15,927 nt of DNA from an uncultured Oscillibacter sp. (GTDB lineage: Bacteria > Bacillota > Clostridia > Oscillospirales > Oscillospiraceae), in contig CAMXNV010000023.1 of assembly GCA_947245315.1 (NCBI GenBank), positions 1 to 15,927 of the forward strand. Reading direction: 5' to 3'. Positions within the stretch are counted from its first letter, which is position 1; every line of letters starts with the position of its first letter. The position numbers were made by a program, and so were the translations under genes. Positions 7,525 to 14,543 of this stretch are shown piece after piece. Below the pieces are notes generated by a model. The model was not told where the DNA came from. It searched no databases and was given only the letters and a program-made list of their open reading frames with translations.

Positions 7525-10500
7525 TTAATCCGTGCTCTCAGGCGGCTTGGGCAGCTTCTCCGGCAGCTCAAGCACCTTCTCCGGCTTCTTGATCCGCTCC
7601 GCCACGATCTTCCCAACCGGGGGGTTCTCCGGCAGTTCGTCCACAATCTCAAAGAGGTTTGCCGCGGCGCCTGGGTTCAGCTTTTTAAGTAACCGGAGCA
7701 ACATCTTAAACTCCTCGTCCGAATACTGCGGCTCTTCCGGCTCCGGCGCGGGCTTTTTCGCCTCCTCAAGTTCCTTGGCGGCCTTCTCCAGCTCCGCAAT
7801 ATATTTGTCTAATGTAGTTTTCAGCCTTCGGTTTGTCATGGCCAATATCTCTTTTTGCGACTCGTGTTTTTTCGCCTTCTTGGTCCGGAACTCTATATAG
7901 GCATCCAAACGCTCTTTTTGGGAAATGAAGTTGAACAGGGTCTTGTGTATGATAAACCGGTCCAGCGTATCCATTTCCTGGTCCCTCAATAGCTGCTCTA
8001 TGGTCTTGGCATTGCTGTGCGATCTGAGTGCTTCCCTCAAGTCTATCAGCATTTCCGTATACTTTTCTATTTCCCGCTCCAAAAATTCCGGAACCGTGTA
8101 GTAAAGCATCAAAAGCCCGTTTTTCGGAACCACTCTGATTTCCTCGTCGGCCGCATCTTCTTTTATCTGATAAATGGCAAATATTTTTTCTTCCTTGTCA
8201 CCGGCGTAACGTTTGTCCCCCGTAATATCCGCAATTGTCCTCATGACCCCTGTCATCGCAGGTCCGCAGTAGACACCCCCGATCTCATCGAGGGGGTCAT
8301 AGCCTTCCTGCAAGGCAATCCGCGTATAAAGCGTATGGAACAAATACTGCACATCCCAGTTCAATAGCAGCGCTACGGAGCCAACAACCGCCCTCTGCTG
8401 CTGGGGATGCTCAGCCAGTACTCTGCGCTCCCCCTTCTGTCCGCTCTCCAGCAGGTTCAGGTTTGCCAGACAGGGGTAGAACACATTATAGCGCACTACA
8501 ATATCCTTGCCGGGACGAATGGTATTCATCTCCGCCCATTGAAGCTGGCGCATGACATAAGCGTGCTTCCCGGGCACCTCCTTCCGGCAAAATTGCCGGA
8601 TAAATGTCCCCACTTCCGTTGGAATCTGGATATCCTCTTTCCCTTTCGCGAATACGTCTCCGTAGTTCTCTCCCCATCTTCTCATGGAGAACGTATAGTG
8701 CTGATGCAATATCTTGTAATTCCAGCCATACGGATCCAAATTCTTCCTCTTAAACAGCACATCCCCCAGCAAATTCGTCAGCGGCTGGGGCCCGAAATCT
8801 CCATCCCGGTTATTCTCCTCCCCCGGCACCGTATAGCGCTCCGTCTGATCCAGCAGCAGCTGGTGGAGGCGGATCGTATAGAGCAGCCGCACCGCGTAGG
8901 CAAACTTATACTGCTCCTTGCCCCCCTGAAGCTCCGTGAGGATGCTCAGAGCCTCGTACACGTCCGCGTAGGAGGCATGGATGCAGCCCGCCGGGTTCAT
9001 CCCGTCCGTCCCGGCGATGCTCTCGTCGTAAATCTCCAGGCCCCGCTTCCGGCAGGCCTCTATGTACTCCTCCCGGTAGTCCGCCAGCTCCTTGGCGGAG
9101 GCGCTGCGGCCCCCGCCGGACCCGGCCCGCTCGCTGCTGTAGTAGTCCGGCAGGAACCAGAGGATATGCCGGTTCTTGGAGCTGTCCGGCTCCTGGCGGA
9201 GGCTGCGCAGGAAGGCGTGGCCCTCCGCCCGCAGGTTCACCGGGGCCCAGAGCTCCGTCAGGTAGTACTCCAGCCGGGTCAGGTTCTTCCTCCAGATTTC
9301 CACGCCCTCCCGGGCCCCCGGCCCGGGGTTTCCCACGTAGGCGTCCACCAGGTCCCAATAGCTGACGGGGACCTTGGGCATGTCGATGAAGTAAGCCAGG
9401 CAGTGGCTCAGCTCCCGCATGCTGGCGGGGAGCAGGTTGTGGAGGAACTTGTCCGAGTGCAGCAGGATGATCCCGGTCCGCTGGTAGAGGAAGCGGAGGA
9501 GCTGCTCCTGATAGGGCGCGTCCTCCGGGCCCTCCAGCAGCTCCTTCCACCGGCCCTCCTGCTCCTGGAGGTAGCGGAGGTGAATATGGTTGTTGCCCTT
9601 TTCGATCTCCTTGTCCACATCCGGCAAATAAATCTGCCTCACCCCGGGGATCACCTTGTCCACATACCGGGCCGCGATGTTGTGGCACTTTTTCACGCTC
9701 ACCATGCCCCCGTGCTGGATGGAGACCTGATAGCGGGAGATGAAGTCCTGCTCCACCACGCTCTCCAGCTGGTGCATGTTCGCCGCCAGGAGGACCACCG
9801 TCTGAGGCAGGATCAGGTAGCGCCGGATGTCGTCGATGATCCGGTAGGCCTGGCTGATATTCAGATCCGCGTCGTCGATTTGCAGCACCAGGCAGGCCTT
9901 CTCCTGGGGGCACACGTACTCCAGGAAGGCCTGAATCAGCCCGCAGATGGCCCCCCGCATGTTGGTGCTGTCGCTGAGCTCGGAGATCTGCTCCAGCTCG
10001 TCCTCGTCGTCATAGGGCTCCGCCCGCTGCTCCAGGGTCATCAGGTTGTGGAAGCACTCCCGGAACCGCTCCAGCAGACGGCGGTACTTCTCCCTCTCCC
10101 GGCCCGGGTTCTGCTGCTCCCGCTCCTTCTCATAGCCCTGCAAGCGGCTGAACATGCGTGAGAGGATCACCTTCACAATGGAGTCCCGCTGCTCCATCAT
10201 GGTGGGGTCAATCCGGTTGATTACCACATAGCGGTAGTTCTGGGGGTTGGTCTTCCCATGGCGGACGTCCTCCCAGAATTTGGCCGCCCCCTCGTTCCGC
10301 GTGCTCTTGATCTCCTTCAGCGCGCTGGAGAAGGAGGTCATGGCGCTGGTCTTCCCGTGCCCTCTCTCGGCGCAGAAGGCGATTACGTTGTTGGGGTAGC
10401 CCAGGAGCCGCTGGTTGGCCCGCTCGTTGTCGCTCATCCACCAGTCCTGTTCCCGGTCCCGGGACTCCATCCGGTTCAGGTAGTCCTCGCTGCTGGAGAG

Positions 10501-10626
10501 AATCTCCACCAGGCAGGAGGCCGCCTGACGGTAGGCGTCATGAAAAAAGGTCTTGCCGTCGTAAATATTCTCCTGTTTTGCCTGGAATTCCTCCCCGCGC
10601 TTGACGGTAATTTCAAAATATCCCAT
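7525..10626 (-). CDS. rdrA: RADAR P-loop ATPase RdrA
   Basis: This is a 1033-aa ATPase. The Walker A-like loop is AERGHGKTS (Lys92, Thr93), the Walker B is LVLQIDDADLN (Asp251, Asp252), and TVVLLAANM near residue 283 fits a sensor-1 strand. A very long C-terminal part without other motifs I can name ends in a charged coiled-coil-like segment and a Pro/Glu/Lys tail. Size, P-loop near the N-terminus and direct linkage to an RdrB-like deaminase match RdrA, the ring-forming ATPase of RADAR. The start at 10626 is chosen because GGAAGGAG (complement at 10634-10641) lies 7 nt upstream; a longer frame to 10671 has no comparable site. Sequence composition changes sharply inside the gene: about 40% GC at 8041-8220 against 63% at 9121-9180. 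Confidence 0.85.
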   Translation of the reverse strand: MGYFEITVKRGEEFQAKQENIYDGKTFFHDAYRQAASCLVEILSSSEDYLNRMESRDREQDWWMSDNERANQRLLGYPNNVIAFCAERGHGKTSAMTSFSSALKEIKSTRNEGAAKFWEDVRHGKTNPQNYRYVVINRIDPTMMEQRDSIVKVILSRMFSRLQGYEKEREQQNPGREREKYRRLLERFRECFHNLMTLEQRAEPYDDEDELEQISELSDSTNMRGAICGLIQAFLEYVCPQEKACLVLQIDDADLNISQAYRIIDDIRRYLILPQTVVLLAANMHQLESVVEQDFISRYQVSIQHGGMVSVKKCHNIAARYVDKVIPGVRQIYLPDVDKEIEKGNNHIHLRYLQEQEGRWKELLEGPEDAPYQEQLLRFLYQRTGIILLHSDKFLHNLLPASMRELSHCLAYFIDMPKVPVSYWDLVDAYVGNPGPGAREGVEIWRKNLTRLEYYLTELWAPVNLRAEGHAFLRSLRQEPDSSKNRHILWFLPDYYSSERAGSGGGRSASAKELADYREEYIEACRKRGLEIYDESIAGTDGMNPAGCIHASYADVYEALSILTELQGGKEQYKFAYAVRLLYTIRLHQLLLDQTERYTVPGEENNRDGDFGPQPLTNLLGDVLFKRKNLDPYGWNYKILHQHYTFSMRRWGENYGDVFAKGKEDIQIPTEVGTFIRQFCRKEVPGKHAYVMRQLQWAEMNTIRPGKDIVVRYNVFYPCLANLNLLESGQKGERRVLAEHPQQQRAVVGSVALLLNWDVQYLFHTLYTRIALQEGYDPLDEIGGVYCGPAMTGVMRTIADITGDKRYAGDKEEKIFAIYQIKEDAADEEIRVVPKNGLLMLYYTVPEFLEREIEKYTEMLIDLREALRSHSNAKTIEQLLRDQEMDTLDRFIIHKTLFNFISQKERLDAYIEFRTKKAKKHESQKEILAMTNRRLKTTLDKYIAELEKAAKELEEAKKPAPEPEEPQYSDEEFKMLLRLLKKLNPGAAANLFEIVDELPENPPVGKIVAERIKKPEKVLELPEKLPKPPESTD

Positions 10627-10726
10627 ATGCCCACTCCTTCCGGTTATTTGACCGCCCGGCCCGATCATCAAGCTTCATCCGGACTTGACCCTATCCCTCG
10701 CGGCGGGCGGCGAGCTTCTGCTATTT

Positions 10727-10755
10727 ATTATATGACAAAGTTTCCCAAAAGTCAT
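10727..10755 (-). promoter_or_regulatory. Promoter for rdrAB
   Basis: On the minus strand a perfect -10 box TATAAT (10732-10727) lies 17 bp after ATGACT (10755-10750), which matches the -35 consensus at 4 of 6 positions. The start point would be near 10720, giving a leader of about 95 nt before the rdrA ATG. The promoter sits between the upstream terminator and rdrA, which supports rdrAB as a separate transcription unit. Confidence 0.7.
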
Positions 10756-10787
10756 GCCTTCTTGAAGCTGTTGGAGCTGGTTTCTAC

Positions 10788-10822
10788 AAAAAAAGGCCAA
10801 GTGGTCCCCCACTTGGCCTTTT
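10788..10822 (-). terminator. Bidirectional intrinsic terminator downstream of the PRPP-motif gene
   Basis: A perfect 14-bp inverted repeat AAAAGGCCAAGTGG (10791-10804) with its complement at 10809-10822 encloses a TCCC loop. Seven A residues on its left give a T-run on the minus strand, and TTTT is present on the right. It lies 81 nt after the stop of the 663-aa gene and before the rdrA promoter, so it should end that transcript. It could also work on the + strand. Confidence 0.92.
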
Positions 10823-10902
10823 CGTATCTGCCGGACTTGTATGCAAAACCTCCGGACACCCTTCGGCCAAATCCGGGCCGCATATATTTTTCCGCCTGGG
10901 TT

Positions 10903-12894
10903 CTAAATTCCCGCGTACTCCATCAGGCACGTAATCTGCTCGTGGAGCACCTGGTGATAGTCGTCGCTGACCTCCAGGGTGACGTTCCCCGCCTTATCGG
11001 TCCTCCGCTCCAGCTGGATGGACAGGGGGATATCCCACTTATCCATATCCTGGTGGACGTAGTCCAAATCCTGTACGAAGCTGCAAAGCTCCTCCGCCAG
11101 GTTGGGCTCCGGCTCGGACAGGCCGCTGACAAAGCGCCGGATTTCCTCTCCCAGCTCCCGCTGGCCGCTGCCACAGCGCCGTTTAATCATGGACAGGACG
11201 GGGATATACTTCTGATAGCGAATGGGCTTGATGAACAGGGCCTGTTCCCCGGCCTGGAGCATGGTGAAGCAACGGCCCTCCCCCGTGCAGGGGCGCATAC
11301 TGATTAAGGCCAGGTCCATCCTCTGGAGGATGACCCCTATCGCATAGCTCAGCTCCGGGATGCCCACCCGTATCTCTCTGCCGGCAAAGCTGTCTCGCAG
11401 CACGTCGCGCAGGGAGTCGCAGGTCTCCCAGGTGGAGACCGCCCGCTCGCTCAGGGAGATATTGGCGGCGTATTTCTCATAGGCGCTCCGCTCCGCCTCA
11501 TAGGCAATGGAGGCAATGGCGTCCTCCACCGCCCGGGTCAGCTCCCGGGTCTCGGACTCCGGCAGCGTCACCGTCCGGGACTCCGGCTCCTCCAAGGAGG
11601 AGAGGTCCCACATGGGATCGCTGTCCTCCAGGAGCAGGGCCAGATAGTCCTCCAGCAGACCCTCCGGGGCGTCCTCCCAGGCCCACAGCCGTTTCAGCTC
11701 CTCGCGGATGCCGCCAGCGCCGCCGCCCACGGCCTCGGAGAAGCCGATATAGTTCCGGGCCACCGCGTCCCAATCCACCTCGCACAGGTTCAGGTTCTTC
11801 CCCCAGAACCTCCGGCTCAGCAGACTGCTCAATACCAGGTCGTTGGTCTCCGACACCCAGCGCAGCCCGGTCTCGGAATCCTCCCGCAGCAGGTTCTCGT
11901 TCCCCCGGAGGAACTGGAGGTCCAGCGCCTCGAGGTCATGGAGAATTCGCTCATGGAGCTCCAGGAGGCGGGCGGCGGGGATGTCTCCGAAGAGAATGAA
12001 GGGGACCGCCAAACGCTGCCCCCCTACGTCGCTCACTTGATTCTCCCGCCAGCGTATGGTGCACACCGCCTTGGCCCGTTCGGGGCTTGGGTAGTACCAG
12101 AGAAAACTGGTCTGGCGGATGCCGCTGAGGCTGGTGGTCGTTTCATAGAAGGGGGACGGGCCTGTCTCCCCGGCCTGGGGCGCGGGAAGGTGCAGGGACC
12201 AGGAATAGGCCGCGTTGTTGTAGTTGGAGACGGAGACCAGCAGAGCGAACTGCCGGGAGTACTCCCGCAGCTGCTCCACAGGGCAGACCTCCCTGGCCTG
12301 CAAGCGGCGCTGGAAGCGCAGGAGGAGCAGCTGGGGCCCCTCCTTCTGGGCGAACACCCTCAGCTCCAGGGCCTCCAGCAGGCGGTTCCGCAGGGGACCC
12401 GTCTCCGGCGCGGCCTCTCCGATTCTCTGGAGCACGCTGTGCTCCAGCTCCCGCAAAACGCGGTTCACCGCCCGGCCGTGGATCAAAATTTCGTCTACCA
12501 GCACCACGGCGGGGAAGTCCCCCTGCTTCAAGTAATAATCGGCGATCTCCTCCCCCATGTAGATCAGGTTGAAGTCCGTGATGAAGCAGCTCTCCTCCAG
12601 ATCCGCCAGGGAGTCCAGCTCCTTGGCGCTCAAGCTCCGGGGCCGCTCCTCAGGGGGGAGGCTTCTATGGTATGAAAAAATCTCCAGGAAAATCAAGGAC
12701 AGCACATGGCAGCGCCGGGTGACGAAGGCGCACAGCACCGCCTTCCCGGACTGCTGCAAGACGGCGCAGCGAGAAAAGACATGCAAAAAAAACTTTGCAA
12801 CCGGCCAGTAGTTCCGGCCCAGCGCCTTCTTCGCGGCAGCCTCCGGGATATATGGGCATTTCTGCAAAGTTCTCCGTACCATCTGTTTTTCCAT
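10903..12894 (-). CDS. Uncharacterised 663-aa protein with PRPP-loop (phosphoribosyltransferase-like) motif
   Basis: I do not recognise this family. The N-terminal 150 residues look like a Rossmann-type PRTase half. There is a strand-loop-helix KAVLCAFVTRRCHVLSLIF at about 51-69, and then AVVLVDEILIHGRAVNRVL at 129-147, which matches the PRPP-binding pattern of four hydrophobics, D-D/E, hydrophobics and Gly. The usual Thr before Gly is His139. The rest is mixed alpha/beta with no motif I can name, no signal peptide and no membrane segment. The start at 12894 has a poor ribosome site; ATG 12882 (Met5), preceded by AAGGATGG, is a fair alternative. It lies upstream of rdrAB on the same strand but has its own promoter and terminator. 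A role in RADAR-linked defence is inferred from position only. Confidence 0.8.
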   Translation of the reverse strand: MEKQMVRRTLQKCPYIPEAAAKKALGRNYWPVAKFFLHVFSRCAVLQQSGKAVLCAFVTRRCHVLSLIFLEIFSYHRSLPPEERPRSLSAKELDSLADLEESCFITDFNLIYMGEEIADYYLKQGDFPAVVLVDEILIHGRAVNRVLRELEHSVLQRIGEAAPETGPLRNRLLEALELRVFAQKEGPQLLLLRFQRRLQAREVCPVEQLREYSRQFALLVSVSNYNNAAYSWSLHLPAPQAGETGPSPFYETTTSLSGIRQTSFLWYYPSPERAKAVCTIRWRENQVSDVGGQRLAVPFILFGDIPAARLLELHERILHDLEALDLQFLRGNENLLREDSETGLRWVSETNDLVLSSLLSRRFWGKNLNLCEVDWDAVARNYIGFSEAVGGGAGGIREELKRLWAWEDAPEGLLEDYLALLLEDSDPMWDLSSLEEPESRTVTLPESETRELTRAVEDAIASIAYEAERSAYEKYAANISLSERAVSTWETCDSLRDVLRDSFAGREIRVGIPELSYAIGVILQRMDLALISMRPCTGEGRCFTMLQAGEQALFIKPIRYQKYIPVLSMIKRRCGSGQRELGEEIRRFVSGLSEPEPNLAEELCSFVQDLDYVHQDMDKWDIPLSIQLERRTDKAGNVTLEVSDDYHQVLHEQITCLMEYAGI

Positions 12895-12895
12895 C

Positions 12896-12910
12896 CTTAT
12901 TCCGAATAAG
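12896..12910. promoter_or_regulatory. Operator-like inverted repeat at the start codon
   Basis: CTTATTC (12896-12902) and GAATAAG (12904-12910) form a perfect 7+1+7 inverted repeat ending one base before the ATG at 12894. It occupies the place where a ribosome site would be, so it could bind a regulator or hide the start in the RNA. If translation starts at 12882 instead, it would lie in the leader. This is based on sequence symmetry only. Confidence 0.4.
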
Positions 12911-12976
12911 AAACAGGCGCCAAAATCCGCGCGTCCTCGAGGGGTAAAGGCCGCGCCGTTTCTAGTTTCTTAATCT

Positions 12977-12982
12977 ATTATA
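12977..12982 (-). promoter_or_regulatory. Possible second -10 box for the PRPP-motif gene
   Basis: A perfect TATAAT is read on the minus strand (12982-12977), 83 nt before the ATG. A convincing -35 box at 16-18 bp is missing; AAGACA with a 19-bp spacer is the best I find. A GACA-N6-TGTC inverted repeat at 12992-13005 lies just upstream and could bind a regulator. Treat as a weak secondary promoter. Confidence 0.35.
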
Positions 12983-13103
12983 GCCAGTCAGGACATATGC
13001 GTGTCTTCTGCAAGCCGGAGTGTACGGCTGGGAAAGACAGCTTGTCCTCCAGAAACGGACAAAAGTCCGCGCAAGAGGAACACCTTCCCTACATTAGGTT
13101 TTT

Positions 13104-13132
13104 AGTATACACAATTCGAGAAACTTTTTCAA
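13104..13132 (-). promoter_or_regulatory. Strong sigma-A type promoter for the PRPP-motif gene
   Basis: On the minus strand TTGAAA (13132-13127) and TATACT (13109-13104) each match consensus at 5 of 6 positions and are separated by exactly 17 bp. The start point would be near 13097, about 200 nt ahead of the 663-aa gene. The flanking DNA is AT-rich, which also favours promoter function. Confidence 0.7.
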
Positions 13133-13282
13133 TCTTTTCTTAATATTTCCCGACAAATTCTTTTCTACACTGAGATTATATCCCAATTCTCTTCCAAGCA
13201 CTATGGCAAAAGCATCTGCCGGTGCCGATTCCGGCGCGCCGCGCCTGGCGAAGAGGGGGGACCTCTCCCTCGGGGGTCCTCC

Positions 13283-14542
13283 TCATTGGTTCCGCGCCAT
13301 GGACGCGGCGTGCTCCCGCTCCAGGACGTCCAGCAACTCCGCGGCGCGGCCCGTGGGATAGCGCTCCCGGCAGTCCGCCAGCGTTTGGGCGAACTCCTCC
13401 GTGCCGCCGTGCCACGCGGCGTCGGCGGAGGCGATGCTTCGGCAGGTTACCTCCGCCGCCAGGGGCTGGTCCCAGTAGTCCACCCGCTGGTCTCCCATCA
13501 GCGTCAGGTAGGCCAGCACCGTGTCCGGGGCCTCCAGGAAGCGGCGGCGGAGCTCCTCTGAGGAGCCCTCCGTCAAGGCGTCGCCCCAGAGGTCGAAGAC
13601 GATGAGCTGGTCTAGGGGCACGGTGTCCGTGTGGTCGAAGATGTACGCGAAGCGCGGGTCGTTCAGCGTCCTGGCGAGGCCGTAGTCCTCCAGACAGATG
13701 CTGACCGCCCGCCAGCCCTCCACCGGCGGCTCCCTCGGGGGCGCGGGGCTGGGCTCCGCGCCCTGCCAGCCGTTCCGCACAAGACCCCCGGCGTGCTCCC
13801 GCTCCAGGACATCCAGCAGCGCCGCGATCCGGCCCGTGGGGTAGCGCTCCCGGCAGGCCGCCAGGGCCTCGCCGAACTCAATGCTGTTGTACCACGCCGC
13901 GTCGGCGGAGGCGATATGCCCGCAAATCTCCGCCGCCGCCAAGGGCCGGTCCCCGCGGTCCACCCGCTGGTCCCCCAGCAGGGACAGGTAAGCCAGCACG
14001 GTGTCCGGGTCCTCCAGGAAGCGCCGCCACAGCTCGTCAAACAGGTCCTCAGAGGCCGCGCCGTCCGAGAACAGGGACACGGCCACCAGCTTCCCCAGGG
14101 AGAGGGAGGCCGCGCCGCCGTAGCTGGCCGGGTCGCCAACGGGATACTCCGTAATGCCGAAGTCCTGGGCGCTGATCCCGGCGGCCCGCCACCGCGCCGT
14201 CTCCGGGCGCTTCAGAGCCAGCGCAAGGCCCGCATCCGCCGTCTCCGGCGGAGGGGTCTCCCCTTGCGCCGGGGCCTCTGCCTCCGGCGGAGGGGCCTCC
14301 CCCTCTCCGGGGTCTTTCGCCTCCGGCTGGGACTCTTCCCCTTCGTCCGGGTCTTCCGCCTCCGGCAGAGGGTCCTCCTCATTAGCCGGGGTCCCCGCCT
14401 CCGGCAGAGAGCCCTCCTCAGCGGCGGGCGGGTCCTCCGGGGGAGCGCCGTCATGGGGCGAAGCCCCCTGCCCGCCGCAAGCGGCAAACAGGAGGCTCAA
14501 CCCCAACGCCAGGGTAAGAGCCCCGCAGGCGCTTCGTTTCAT
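13283..14542 (-). CDS. Lipoprotein with acidic Pro-rich linker and two tandem ~140-residue domains
   Basis: This is a 419-aa predicted lipoprotein of unknown function. Residues 1-22 form a signal peptide ending LLFAAC with Cys22. Residues 28-101 are a low-complexity linker rich in Glu, Pro, Ala and Asp with repeated PEAEDP/PPPEAE-like units. Two copies of one domain follow, at about 118-258 and 277-416, sharing DTVLAYL, GDQRVD, IASADAAW, CRERYPTGR and LLDVLEREH. The copies are also similar at DNA level, so the duplication is fairly recent. The ATG at 14542 begins one base after the stop of the upstream oxidoreductase gene, so translation is probably coupled. I cannot assign a family; a surface or scaffold role is only a guess. 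Confidence 0.85.
   Translation of the reverse strand: MKRSACGALTLALGLSLLFAACGGQGASPHDGAPPEDPPAAEEGSLPEAGTPANEEDPLPEAEDPDEGEESQPEAKDPGEGEAPPPEAEAPAQGETPPPETADAGLALALKRPETARWRAAGISAQDFGITEYPVGDPASYGGAASLSLGKLVAVSLFSDGAASEDLFDELWRRFLEDPDTVLAYLSLLGDQRVDRGDRPLAAAEICGHIASADAAWYNSIEFGEALAACRERYPTGRIAALLDVLEREHAGGLVRNGWQGAEPSPAPPREPPVEGWRAVSICLEDYGLARTLNDPRFAYIFDHTDTVPLDQLIVFDLWGDALTEGSSEELRRRFLEAPDTVLAYLTLMGDQRVDYWDQPLAAEVTCRSIASADAAWHGGTEEFAQTLADCRERYPTGRAAELLDVLEREHAASMARNQ
13295..14191 (-). repeat. Internal tandem duplication within the lipoprotein gene
   Basis: Copy 1 runs about 14191-13769 and copy 2 about 13714-13295, joined by a short Pro-rich linker. The conserved blocks include the stretch coding for CRERYPTGR and LLDVLEREH, where the DNA is nearly the same in both copies. 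The N-terminal third of each copy has diverged more. Confidence 0.8.
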
Positions 14543-14543
14543 G

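Larger units (their letters stand above)
12895..13282 (-). other. 388-bp intergenic leader region, AT-rich in its right half
   Basis: No convincing gene is present. The right half is strikingly AT-rich (15 G/C of 60 bases at 13121-13180) against a GC-rich background. It holds a good leftward promoter (13104-13132), a possible second -10 box, a small hairpin (CGGAC-AAAA-GTCCG at 13056-13069) and the operator-like repeat next to the start codon. A third TATAAT on the minus strand (13180-13175) has no good -35 box. From the main promoter the 663-aa gene would have a leader of about 200 nt. Near the right end, GCCGG (13218-13222) and CCGGC (13231-13235) could form a weak hairpin after the lipoprotein gene, but no T-run follows. 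Confidence 0.6.

Noticed and set aside
4619..7528. 969-codon + strand open frame opposite rdrB
   Set aside because: It is the antisense frame of rdrB, rich in Gly, Pro, Gln and Val. rdrB has complete catalytic motifs and a good ribosome site.
8407..10161. 584-codon + strand open frame opposite rdrA
   Set aside because: Low-complexity antisense translation with no motif; rdrA on the other strand has Walker A and B motifs.
12986..13090. Possible small GTG-started leader peptide of about 33 codons in the leader of the 663-aa gene
   Set aside because: Its purine-rich stretch touches the GTG with no spacing, and the peptide shows no codon run or motif suggesting attenuation.
4225..13282. Search for transposase, integrase, tRNA-flanked attachment sites or terminal repeats around the defence region
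   Set aside because: None was seen. The island idea rests on gene content and composition only.
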